Shown here: positions 8,084-16,478 of the stretch, piece by piece | How positions within the stretch are numbered: the stretch's first letter is position 1 | How the letters are laid out: each line of letters opens with the position of its first letter | Program-made: the position numbers and the translations under genes | Notes under the pieces: generated by a model | Seen by the model: only the letters and a program-made list of their open reading frames with translations | Databases searched by the model: none | Told to the model about the DNA's origin: nothing | Source of the DNA: Stramonita haemastoma | Lineage: Eukaryota > Mollusca > Gastropoda > Neogastropoda > Muricidae | Direction: 5' to 3' | Assembly: GCA_030674155.1 (NCBI GenBank) | Contig: CM060344.1 | Span: forward strand, 36,711,505-36,732,982 | DNA length: 21,478 nt

Positions 8084-9013
8084 ATGCTGAAAACTAAATT
8101 AACAGGAAAGAATAAAATCAAAATAGAACAACAATTATATAACTACAACAAATGCCCTATATGGCACTTAACAATAAAACCTAGTAATAACACACACTAA
8201 CTTGATATTTTCCAGAACTGATTCAAGGGAAGTTTCGTGAAAAGTAGATAAGTAAGGTTTTAAAGCCTTGCATTCAAGTACATTATGGATATTTGAATAT
8301 GATTGTTTCCACATAAGCATTTAACATCCTTGCTACATTTTGTAACAAAAGTGTTTAATTGGATTTTACAATGTAACCCCTGCAGCTGTCTTTCTTTGAC
8401 AACATTTGTATAAGTCTTTGACTGCCGTGTGCTTTCAAAACACTTTTTAGTGATTGGAACCCATTTTACAAACCGTTTTTTGCTGTATTCTTTAAGTGAA
8501 TTTGTTTCAGGATGCTTTTTCTAACATGTACGCTTCTTGGATAAAGCAAAACGTTGCTCAATCTTTCCTCTTTTATTGCTTGCACCTCTTTTTGCAGCCC
8601 AATAAACCCATTTATTAGAGTACAATCCAATGTATGAAGGTACCCAAAGAAAAGTGACAAATATACCTCTAAAACTGAAAAGGTGTACAATGTGTTTTAT
8701 ATCTAATATAAGTCTTGAATGCTTTATGTAATCCGCAGATTTTAAGGTATATAAAACAGATTTAGAATCCACACAAAGTAAGACATGGTACAAATTGCAT
8801 GGATGATATAGCATGTGTGTTAAAGCCATTAAAACTGCAACCAATTCAGCTGTAAATACTGACCGATTTACATAAACATAATATGATTTTTCTATTTTGA
8901 ATGCTGGTATAACAAAAGCAGAACCAGCTCGTTGATTGTTTAAAAGAAGATAACACAGTTGTTGTTTTGAATAGGATATCTAACAGTAGCTTCTGAAATA
9001 TCTGGGTTATATT
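8084..9013 (-). mobile_element. 5'-truncated RNase H-bearing non-LTR retrotransposon, ~930 bp
   Basis: The segment is flanked by the 12-bp repeat TTTCGTACTCTT (8072-8083, 9014-9025). On the minus strand it holds, in order, a degraded RNase H domain (about 8960 to 8560), a Cys/His-rich tail around 8290-8220 (a frame with CLCGNNH and LECKALKPYLSTF, the usual LINE C-terminal zinc-knuckle pattern), and an AT-rich 3' UTR to 8084. Only the last part of ORF2 was inserted, the usual result of incomplete target-primed reverse transcription. It belongs to the same family as the segment at 20737-21478. Confidence 0.75.
8521..8960 (-). pseudogene. RNase H domain of a LINE, degraded
   Basis: The RNase H of such LINEs removes RNA from RNA:DNA hybrids. 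The minus-strand frame reads SVFTAELVAVLMAL (second catalytic Glu kept), LLCVDSKSVLYTLKSA (third catalytic Asp kept) and VTFLWVPSYIGLYSNKWVYW, where the usual final NExAD has become NKWVY, so the last acid is lost. The first catalytic block (IYTDGS in the copy at 21058) is deleted: about 25 bases are missing between sequences aligning to its two sides near 8940-8965, with a frame shift. Two of four catalytic residues are therefore gone and the domain must be inactive. Confidence 0.82.
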
Positions 9014-9025
9014 TTTCGTACTCTT
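9014..9025. repeat. Target-site duplication (TTTCGTACTCTT), right copy
   Basis: A perfect 12-bp partner of 8072-8083. Confidence 0.75.
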
Positions 9026-9051
9026 TCATGTCTGTGTTATCAATATCAAAA

Positions 9052-9352
9052 CGCGCGCAAGCGTGTGTGTGTATGCGTGCGTGCGTGCACACGCGCGTTT
9101 GTGCTTGTGGGCGTGCATGCGCACGCGCGTGTGTGCTTGTGCGCGTGCATGCAGGCGCTGTGAATACATGTGTGTGCTTGTGTGCGTGCGTGCTTTTGTG
9201 CGCGTGTGTGTGTGTGCGTATGTTTGTGTATGTGTGTGTGCGTGTGTGAATGTGTGAATGTGTGTGTATGTGTGTGTGTGTCTATGTGTGTGTGTATGTG
9301 AGTGTGTGTGTGTATGTGAATGTGTGTATGTGTGTGTGAATATGTGTATGTG
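9052..9352. repeat. Degenerate TG/CG alternating purine-pyrimidine tract
   Basis: An imperfect TG repeat with many GCGTGCGTGC and CACGCGCG segments in the first 130 bases, then TGTGTGAATG and TGTATG variants. Frames through it are Cys/Val/Arg shadows. Confidence 0.93.
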
Positions 9353-9498
9353 TTTTGTATTTAAAGTCTGTTCCATATCAGTGGTATCAGGCAGGAACGA
9401 TTACTGATAGCAAAAGTAGTACAATTTGATATTTTAGGGAGTCATGTGCAGAAAAACATGAAATTGGAGATAACAACTGAAAGGAACTTTAAAGGAAC
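9353..9498. other. Short unassigned spacer
   Basis: About 145 bases of AT-rich sequence between microsatellites. I see no gene or repeat in it. Confidence 0.4.
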
Positions 9499-9509
9499 AC
9501 ACATACACG

Positions 9510-9586
<77 letters not shown>

Positions 9587-9596
9587 ACGCAAGGCA

Positions 9597-9648
<52 letters not shown>

Positions 9649-9745
9649 ACACACCACACACACACCACGCAAGGACCACACACACAACACACACACATAC
9701 ACACACACACTCACACACTCACACACACGCGCGTACGCACGCATA
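9499..9745. repeat. (CA)n microsatellite, compound
   Basis: Two long CA blocks (about 9510-9580, 9597-9646) are joined by ATACACACGCAAGGCAGA. The tract ends in CCACACACCA and ACTCACACAC variants. Confidence 0.97.
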
Positions 9746-9803
9746 CATGCACACTAAGTCAGTTGCTACAGCAGCTGACAAAGGTATCATTGTGGGCCAC
9801 ATG

Positions 9804-10864
9804 CAGCTATTGCACAAACACTGCACAAGAGAGATGGATTTCTGAATAGACAGCTATTGCACAACACTGCACAAGAGAGATGGATTTCTGAATAGACAGC
9901 TATTGCACAACACTGCACAAGAGATATGGATTTCTGAATAGACAGCTATTGCACAACACTGCACAAGAGATATGGATTTCTGAATAGACAGCTATTGCAC
10001 AACACTGCACAAGAGATATGGATTTCTGAATAGACAGCTATTGCACAACACTGCACAAAAGATATGGATTTCTGAATAGACAGCTATTGCACAACACTGC
10101 ACAAGAGATATGGATTTCTGAATAGACAGCTATTGCACAACACTGCACAAGAGATATGGATTTCTGAATAGACAGCTATTGCACAACACTGCACAAGAGA
10201 TATGGATTTCTGAATAGACAGCTATTGCACAACACTGCACAAGAGATATGGATTTCTGAATAGACAGCTATTGCACAACACTGCACAAGAGATATGGATT
10301 TCTGAATAGACAGCTATTGCACAAACTGCACAAGAGATATGGATTTCTGAATAGACAGCTATTGCACAACACTGCACAAGAGATATGGATTTCTGAATAG
10401 ACAGCTATTGCACAACACTGCAAAGAGATATGGATTTCTGAATAGACAGCTATTGCACAACACTGCACAAGAGATATGGATTTCTGAATAGACAGCTATT
10501 GCACAACACTGCACAAGAGATATGGATTTCTGAATAGACAGCTATTGCACAACACTGCACAAGAGATATGGATTTCTGAATAGACAGCTATTGCACAACA
10601 CTGCACAAGAGATATGGATTTTAGAATAGACAGCTATTGCACAACACTGCACAAGAGATATGGATTTCTGAATAGACAGCTATTGCACAACACTGCACAA
10701 GAGATATGGATTTCTGAATAGACAGCTATTGCACAACATTGCACAGGAGATATGAATTTCTGAATAGACAGCTATTGCACAACATTGCACAGGAGATATG
10801 AATTTTGAATAGACAGCTATTGCACGACACTGCACAAGAGATATGGATTTTTGAATAGACAGCT
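9804..10864. repeat. 47-bp minisatellite, ~22 copies
   Basis: The unit runs CAGCTATTGCACAACACTGC, then ACAAGAGATATGGATTTCTG, then AATAGAC (47 bases). Inner units are nearly identical. Outer units diverge: the first two have GAGAGATGG and the last three have ACATTGCACAGGAG, ATGAATTT or GCACGACAC. One-base losses (10324, 10421) and a one-base substitution (10051) mark single units. Because 47 is not a multiple of three, open frames across it are chance. Each unit contains TGCACAA twice, spaced by CAC. Confidence 0.97.
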
Positions 10865-10883
10865 GCCCAAAGGCACATGAAGT

Positions 10884-10892
10884 TACACACAT

Positions 10893-10984
<92 letters not shown>

Positions 10985-11043
10985 CACACACACACACACC
11001 ACACAAACACACCACACACACACACACACCACACACACAACAC

Positions 11044-11109
<66 letters not shown>

Positions 11110-11145
11110 CACACACACACACACACGCCCGCGCGTGCGCGCACA
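10884..11145. repeat. (CA)n microsatellite with CG-rich end
   Basis: A long CA tract with CCACAC and AACACA interruptions at 10982-11046, ending in CGCCCGCGCGTGCGCGCACA (11126-11145). Confidence 0.97.
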
Positions 11146-11168
11146 CACACACACTTTCTGCCTGTTCT

Positions 11169-11178
11169 GTATGTGTGT

Positions 11179-11266
<88 letters not shown>
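11169..11266. repeat. (TG)n microsatellite
   Basis: A near-perfect TG tract facing the CA tract just upstream, 20-25 bases away. Confidence 0.97.
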
Positions 11267-11267
<1 letters not shown>

Positions 11268-11490
11268 GTACGGCGTGTTTATGTGCGTGTGTATGTATAT
11301 GTATATGTGTGTATGTATGTCTGGTTGTTTGTTTATGAGTGTATGGTTATATGTATGTTTGGGTGTTGGAATGCATTTGAGGCAAAGGCTTGTGTATTGA
11401 AAAGTACCATGCTTGCGCAAGATGTTCATTGCGGTATTAAAAAAATCACGTTGTCACTGCTACTTGTCACAATGAGAAAAAAAATGATAC
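11267..11490. other. Unassigned stretch after the TG tract
   Basis: It starts as degenerate TGTATG repeats (to about 11365) and becomes single-copy-like. I see no gene signal in it. Confidence 0.35.
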
Positions 11491-11494
11491 TGCC

Positions 11495-11929
11495 ATGGAC
11501 TTAACCAACACGAAAACATCTGGGTCTAATGGAAGCTTGATTCAGTTTACCCAGCCCTCTTTTATGCGCTGTGATCACTGTGTCTATGATTTCGGTTCAT
11601 GCAGACGACAGTACAGTGCTCTTTCTGTCAGTGTTTGTGACAGACGACAGTTAGTTTGTTGTTATCTTCTGTTGACATTATCTGGGTTAACCATTGCCAA
11701 CGGTGAATATTCCCTGTGTCACTGTCCTAGCTGATTGCTTGTTGAAGGAGATCATTACATGAGGTGTGTTCTCAGTCAGTCACAGCCAACAGAAACGCTG
11801 ACTGAAAGTGTCCAGGCAACAGTTTTCTGTGACCAGGATGTGTATTGGAAGAACTGGACTAGCAGCCTGTACTGCAGAGAGACTGCTGAAACTGTGACAC
11901 TAACCACACTTCTTATTCTCAGTGTGTGA
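11495..11929 (+). pseudogene. Possible exon remnants of a Cys-containing extracellular protein
   Basis: One plus-strand frame is open from 11495 to 11734 and, across a single TAG, from 11735 to 11929. It reads LTIANGEYSLCHCPS, then after the stop LVEGDHYMRCVLSQSQPTE and VFCDQDVYWKNWTSSLYC. The spacing of Cys and the EGD-x4-C pattern vaguely recall an Ig-like domain, and there is an N-x-T/S glycosylation motif (NWTS). I do not recognise a family. Context is the only other support: a splice donor at 12552/12553 and a hinge/coiled-coil region downstream. It could equally be non-coding. Confidence 0.25.
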
Positions 11930-11940
11930 AGGTGTGTGCT

Positions 11941-12480
11941 GCTGTGGGCTGTACTGACAGTGATCGTGGTGTGTTCTGTGTCAACGTCTGTGGGCTGTAC
12001 TGACAGTGATCGTGGTGTGTTCTGTGTCAACGTCTGTGGGCTGTGGGCTGTACTGACAGTGATCGTGGTGTGTTCTGTGTCAACGTCTGTGGGCTGTGGG
12101 CTGTACTGACAGTGATCGTGGTGTGTTCTGTGTCAACGTCTGTGGCCTGTACTGACAGTGATCGTGGTGTGTTTTGTGTCAACGTCTGTGGGCTGTACTG
12201 ACAGTGATCGTGGTGTGTTCTGTGTCAACGTCTGTGGGCTGTACTGATAGTGATCGTGGTGTGTTCTGTGTCAACGTCTGTGGGCTGTACTGATAGTGAT
12301 CGTGGTGTGTTCTGTGTCAACGTCTGTGGGCTGTGGGCTGTACTGACAGTGATCGTGGTGTGTTCTGTGTCAACGTCTGTGGGCTGTACTGACAGTGATC
12401 GTGGTGTGTTTTGTGTCAACGTCTGTGGGCTGTACTGATAGTGATCGTGGTGTGTTCTGTGTCAACATCTGTGGGTTGTA
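11941..12480. repeat. 46-bp minisatellite (some units 53 bp), ~11 copies
   Basis: The unit runs CTGTGGGCTGTACTGACAGT, GATCGTGGTGTGTTCTGTGT, CAACGT (46 bases). At about 12037, 12091 and 12328 an extra GGGCTGT makes a 53-base unit. Variants are GGCCTG (about 12144), TTTTGTG (about 12171 and 12408) and GATAGTG (12246, 12292, 12438). A 46-base period shifts the frame at each copy, so it cannot code for a repeated peptide. Confidence 0.95.
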
Positions 12481-12552
12481 GGCAGTGTGTCACTGCTCCC
12501 TTCCTGCTCACGACACTTCACCAACAGGGCGACAGTCAGTCAGTGACCACAG
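12481..12552 (+). other. Possible exon end with splice donor
   Basis: The sequence ...GACCACAG|GTAAGGAG at 12552/12553 is a close match to the metazoan donor consensus AG|GTAAG. The frame before it (QCVTAPFLLTTL) has no known domain. If it is a true donor, the intron would reach the acceptor at about 14322 and contain two SINEs and the triplet mosaic. This is inference from the splice-like sites alone. Confidence 0.25.
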
Positions 12553-12613
12553 GTAAGGAGGTAGATGTTCGTTACACCTGCTGTCTGTGCATGGAGCCTT
12601 ATCCAGGACAAAG

Positions 12614-13000
12614 TCCTTTTCTTTTTCTTTTAAAAAAAAATTATACCACCTAAAATCACGCAAATTTCTCTACATGAAATGTTGCCTGTTCTCCCTTGCG
12701 AAAGCACGTCACCACAAGAGCAGCGCCACCCATTTTTTTTCTCTCTGCGACTGTGATTGTTTTTATTATCAGAATGGCTTCTTTCTACAGAATTTGGTCA
12801 AAGGCGTGGGGTCTTTTACTTCTTTTAGATAAATGTGTATAACTCACGGAACATTGGTTTATTGTCTTATCTGAAAGACTGCTACCCAGACCACCACTAA
12901 TGATCTAGTGGATGGGGGGAAGTTTTGGGCCCAATCAGGGATCAAACCATCTCGCATTTCCTCTGTCATCTTAGCCTTGAAGCGTGACGCAGCCACTGAG
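12614..13000 (-). mobile_element. SINE, near full length, antisense
   Basis: On the minus strand it reads a weak B box (GGTTTGATCCC, about 12944-12954), CAGATAAGACAATAAACC, AAATTCTGTAGAAAGAAGCC, a run of A, AATGGGTGGCGCTGC, AAGGGAGAACAGGC and an A-rich tail at 12629-12640. The 3' core aligns with 363-460 and 14171-14270, and the middle with 285-350. The core palindrome has decayed to CTTTCGCAAGGGAG, so this copy is older than the one at 13852. Confidence 0.75.
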
Positions 13001-13131
13001 GATGATCTGGAAAAGAAAGAGATCCCAAGACAACAAGCCCCCAGCCCCACAGGGGATGAGGGAGAGCCAGAAGCACAGCCCTGTGAGGGACCTGAGGGAA
13101 CACCTGCCTTGAAGGAGGCCCAGTGGAGATT
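13001..13131 (+). other. GC-rich open stretch leading into the triplet mosaic
   Basis: About 130 bases lie between SINE and triplets, with a stop-free plus frame rich in Glu, Pro, Gly and Ala (EDDLEKKEIPRQQAPSPTGD). No family is recognised. The same frame began inside the antisense SINE, so the opening is not by itself evidence of a gene. Confidence 0.25.
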
Positions 13132-13132
13132 G

Positions 13133-13185
<53 letters not shown>

Positions 13186-13187
13186 GC

Positions 13188-13223
<36 letters not shown>

Positions 13224-13298
13224 AGCTGCTGCTGCTGCTGCTGCTGTGATGATGCTGCTGCTGCTTGCTGCTGCTGCTGCTGCTGCTGCTGCTAGCTG

Positions 13299-13391
<93 letters not shown>

Positions 13392-13540
13392 ACTGCTACC
13401 ACTACTACTGCTGCTGCCTCTGCTTGCTGCTAGCTACTACTACTGCTGCTGCTGCTGCTGCTGTTGCAGCTGCTGCTACCACCACCACCACCACCCCCCA
13501 CCACCACCACCACCACCACCACCATCACCACCACCACCTT

Positions 13541-13617
<77 letters not shown>

Positions 13618-13655
13618 TCCTCCTCCTCCTCCTCCTCCTCCTCCTCCTCCCTCCT

Positions 13656-13741
<86 letters not shown>

Positions 13742-13767
13742 GCTGCTGCTGCTGCTACTATTACTAC
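13132..13767. repeat. Trinucleotide mosaic (CTA/CTG/CAC/CTC)n
   Basis: Blocks in order: CTA (13132-13184), CTG with CTAG joints (13185-13299), CTA (13300-13333), CTG (13334-13360), CTA (13361-13390), mixed, CTG (13445-13470), CAC (13480-13545), CTA (13548-13614), CTC (13616-13655), CTA (13657-13708), CTG (13709-13757). Nearly every triplet starts with C on the plus strand. Poly-Leu, poly-Thr and similar frames are a trivial outcome. Confidence 0.95.
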
Positions 13768-13851
13768 TATTACTACTACTTCCAATGCTAATTCAACAAC
13801 TACTATGACTACTCACCCCCCTCACCCCCTCACCCCCACCCCCTGATGGAA

Positions 13852-14292
13852 GGAAGGTGGCAGGATGGTTAAGACGTTCGCCTGCCAACAAGTAAACTTG
13901 AGTTTCTGTGCTCGTACCCAGCCTCGCCCTTTCTTCCCAGTTTGACGAAAAAATCGAACTGAATGTCAAAGTCATTCGGATTAGACTATAAACCGAGGCT
14001 GCGTGTGCGAACACACGCAAAACATCTTGCGCACACGTTAAAACCCCGTTCCGCCTTTCGGAAGTACAGGCCATCGTGTGCGGGTAGGAGCGGATGACAA
14101 TTTTTTTTAAAATCCAGCATGCACACAGGTGTCGTGTTTAGACACCATCCCTGAGGGTAAAATAATAATGGGTATGTGCTGCACTTGTAGCGACGCACTC
14201 TCCCCGGGGAGAGCAGCCCAAATTTCTCGCAGAGAAATCTGCTGTGATATAAAGTGGTAAAAAATTAAATACATAAATAAATAAATAAAAAA
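13852..14292 (+). mobile_element. SINE, full length (~440 bp), with (TAAA)n tail
   Basis: The head has an A-box-like GGCAGGATGGTTAAGACG (13859-13876) and a decayed B box near 13911 (TGCTCGTACCC). The middle (13985-14095) matches the antisense copy at 7590-7700 and the plus copy at 18485-18590. The 3' core (14168-14270) matches 357-460 and the minus-strand copy at 12640-12745. It ends with CATAAATAAATAAATAAA. This copy connects the two module sets seen separately elsewhere. Confidence 0.82.
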
Positions 14293-14322
14293 TGTCCACG
14301 TCCACTGACTTGTGTGTGACAG

Positions 14323-14520
14323 GTGTCCATCAGCAGGACAGCCGTGAAGACAGGACCTCCATCTCTGGTCTCTAGGAGGGACATCACCGCTAACTGCACC
14401 AACGGTTTTTTCATCCCCAACTTCTGCTCCTGTGCTGACTGTCTTTGTCCAAAGAGTGAAAGTGGTCAGTCACCACATCAGTCACTGACTGAACCTCACA
14501 CACAGTCAGGAAGAAAAGAT
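14323..14520 (+). pseudogene. Possible exon: Cys-rich extracellular segment
   Basis: GTGTGTGACAG|GTGTCCATC at about 14322 looks like a splice acceptor, though with a weak pyrimidine tract. The open frame reads ITANCTNGFFIPNFCSCADC and LCPKSESG before a stop at 14524. Five Cys within 20 residues and an N-x-T site suggest a secreted or surface protein. No family is recognised. The Pro-rich hinge starts about 40 bases on but in another frame. Confidence 0.3.
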
Positions 14521-14555
14521 GGCTGACACACCAGATAGAGGAAGACCAAGTCATC

Positions 14556-14804
14556 CCAAACCTATCGTTTCCAACCTATCGTTTACCCAAACCTACTCCT
14601 TTACCCAAAACTACTCCCTCACCCAAACCTACTCCTCCACCCAAAACTACTCCTCCACCCAAAACTACTCCCTCACCCAAACCTACTCCTCCACCCAAAA
14701 CTACTCCTCCACCCACACCTACTCCTTCACCCAAACCTACTCCCCCACCCCCACCAAGCGCATCACAGAGTGAACTGACCAAACAGATGGCTGTCTGCTT
14801 TCCA
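14556..14804 (+). pseudogene. Pro/Thr/Lys-rich hinge encoded by 18-bp repeats
   Basis: The frame starting at 14556 reads PNLSFPTYRLPKPTP and then about nine units of PKPTPP/PKTTPS type, ending PTPPPPPSASQSELTKQM before a stop near 14808. The 18-base period keeps the frame, unlike the 46- and 47-base arrays nearby, which fits a real linker. Such hinges are common in secreted proteins between a head domain and a coiled coil. The next coiled-coil piece lies in a frame shifted by one or two bases around 14790. Confidence 0.4.
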
Positions 14805-15110
14805 AGATGACTGCCATGGAAGAAAGAATGGATCTCCTGTACAAGGAGCAGACACATTTTGCTCGCAAAACTGACATTTCAGATCTCCAAGCTACCATTA
14901 CTGAGGTCAGAAAAACTACAGCAGACTTGAGAAGACAACAAACACTATAGAGGGCACAGAAAAATGAAAACAGATTCAGAAATCTTGAAGAAAATCGAAC
15001 AGAGCTTAAACAGAACTGTCTTCACTAAGGAAAACTTGAAGATTGTAACCAAGCGCTAAACAGAGACTGTCTTCATTACATCTCTACCTTGACGCATTTC
15101 AGGCAGACCA
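14804..15110 (+). pseudogene. Coiled-coil segment, first part, with stops
   Basis: The frame from ATG 14807 reads MTAMEERMDLLYKEQTHFAR and then ISDLQATITEVRKTTADLRR, with hydrophobic residues at heptad spacing, to TAG 14948-14950. Beyond it the same frame continues as NRFRNLEENRTELKQN to a TAA near 15026, then LEDCNQALNRD. The content stays coiled-coil-like across both stops. Either the gene has decayed or the consensus is faulty here. Confidence 0.4.
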
Positions 15111-15117
15111 CAGAAAG

Positions 15118-15606
15118 GTGAAGGAGGATCAGAAGAAGCTGAACACAGAAATAAACAACATCAGAACTGAACTACAGGCAGAGAGAGACATCAGAACTGA
15201 ACTACAGGCACAGACAGACAACATCAGAACCCGAACTAAAGCACAGACAGACAACATGAGAACTGAACTCCAGGCAGAACTGCCCAGCCTTCAGTCAGAC
15301 ATCAGCCAGCTGAAAACAGACTGCCAACAAAGCCAGGCACAAGAGAGCAGGCTGAAGGAAGATCAGCACAATGTCTATGGCCCTGACCAGCATGAAGGGG
15401 GAGATGGACAGCTTCTCCACGACCAGGAAAAGCTGCACACAGAACTAGACATCATCAGAACAGACCACAAGACTGTGCAGGCTGACGTGGCAAAGCTGCA
15501 GAAGGTCCACGTGGACACCGTAAAGACAGATGTGGAGAGTGTAAAGGCAGATGTGGAGAGTGTTAAGGCAGATGTGGAGAGTGTAAAGACAGATTGGAGA
15601 GTGTAA
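15118..15606 (+). pseudogene. Coiled-coil protein fragment ending in VKTDVES heptads
   Basis: The open frame (about 162 residues) is nearly all charged and heptad-like: EDQKKLNTEINNIRTELQAE, three tandem TELQA/IRT units, LPSLQSDISQLKTDC, then KLHTELDIIRTD and VQADVAKLQ, and at the end repeated VKTDVES/VKADVES. No catalytic domain is present. Around 15370-15425 a nearby frame (MALTSMKGEMDSF) looks more coiled-coil-like than this one, suggesting two compensating frame shifts. No ATG starts it; it is an internal part. Rod-like coiled coils between an Ig head and a lectin domain occur in molluscan FREP/CREP proteins, but no lectin domain follows in this window. Confidence 0.5.
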
Positions 15607-15960
15607 AGGAAGAGTTGAAGATGTAAAGGAAGACGTGAGAGTGTAAAGACAGATGTGGAGACTGTAAAGACAGATGTGGAGAGTGTAAAGGCAATGTGAA
15701 CATGTAAAGACAGATGTGGAGAGTGTAAAAGGCAGATGTGGAGATTGTAAAGGCATATGGGAGAGTGTAAAGGCAGATATGGGAAGTGTAAAGGCAGATG
15801 TGGAGAGTGTAAAGGCAAATGTGAACACTGTAAAGGCAGATGTGGAACTGTAAAGCAGATGTGGTTGTGAAAGGCAGATTGAGAGTACTAGTAAAGACAA
15901 GTGTGGACACTGTAAAACAAATTCGGAATGTAAAAAGACAACACTGTGAAGATGTGTGGA
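15514..15960 (+). repeat. 21-bp repeat coding for a coiled-coil heptad, ~20 copies
   Basis: The unit is GTAAAGACAGATGTGGAGAG+T (21 bases), read as VKTDVES or VKADVES, so one repeat equals one heptad. The first four to five units keep the frame. From about 15594 on, many units lack or gain one base (GATTGGAG, GGCAATG, AAAAGGC), breaking the frame repeatedly. Confidence 0.85.
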
Positions 15961-15995
15961 ACAGATGAAGACGTCACTTACAGTAATCCAGAAGA

Positions 15996-16310
15996 ACAAG
16001 TGTGGAGATGACAGAACTAAAGACTCTCCTAGTAAGTAATCACAGCTGTTCAATGTGTGGAGATGACAGAACTCAAGACTCTCCTAGGTAAGTAATCACA
16101 GCTGTTCAATGTGTGGAGATGACAGAACTCAAGACTCTCCAGGTAAGTAATCACAGCTGTTCAATGTGTGGAGATGACAGAACTCAAGACTCTCCTAGGT
16201 AAGTAATCACAGCTGTTCAATGTGTGGAGATGACAGAACTAAAACTTTCCAGGTAAGTAATCACAGCTGTTCAATTGTGGAGATGACAAACTAAGTCTTC
16301 TAGTAAGTAA
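15996..16310 (+). repeat. 56-bp repeat containing a splice donor, ~6 copies
   Basis: The unit runs TGTGGAGATGACAGAACTCA, AGACTCTCCTAGGTAAGTAA, TCACAGCTGTTCAATG (56 bases). Each full copy has CTAG|GTAAGTAA or CCAG|GTAAGTAA, a strong donor match. Some copies lack one G (CTAGTAAGTAA at about 16030 and 16302). The last copy is badly eroded just before the gap. Confidence 0.9.
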
Positions 16311-16378
16311 TACAGCTTTCCATGTCATGTTTAACAGCTTCTATAGAAAATAGAGACTTTCGCCAGTATGGTTGCCGG

Positions 16379-16478
16379 NNNNNNNNNNNNNNNNNNNNNN
16401 NNNNNNNNNNNNNNNNNNNNNNNNNNNNNNNNNNNNNNNNNNNNNNNNNNNNNNNNNNNNNNNNNNNNNNNNNNNNNN
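16379..16478. other. Assembly gap (100 N)
   Basis: Exactly 100 undetermined bases, the conventional length for a gap of unknown size. Repeat units immediately upstream show many one-base deletions. Confidence 0.99.

Noticed and set aside
8084..9013. A host RNase H gene
   Set aside because: The flanking duplications, LINE-type C-terminal tail and similarity to the copy at 20737 show it is a retrotransposon fragment.
9804..10864. CRISPR-like array
   Set aside because: Units are contiguous and near-identical with no unique spacers, and the context is a eukaryotic genome; it is a minisatellite.
11941..12480. Transmembrane-like repeated peptide (LTVIVVCSVSTSVG)
   Set aside because: The 46-base period changes frame at every unit, so no repeated protein can be encoded.
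13132..13846. Long open frames of poly-Leu, poly-Thr, poly-Ala, poly-Tyr, poly-Cys and poly-His
   Set aside because: They are present in all frames because the DNA is triplet repeats; no non-repetitive domain is attached.
14576..14857. Minus-strand Gly/Val-rich frame opposite the Pro hinge
   Set aside because: It is the complement of the 18-bp repeat; the plus-strand Pro/Thr/Lys reading fits the neighbouring coiled coil better.
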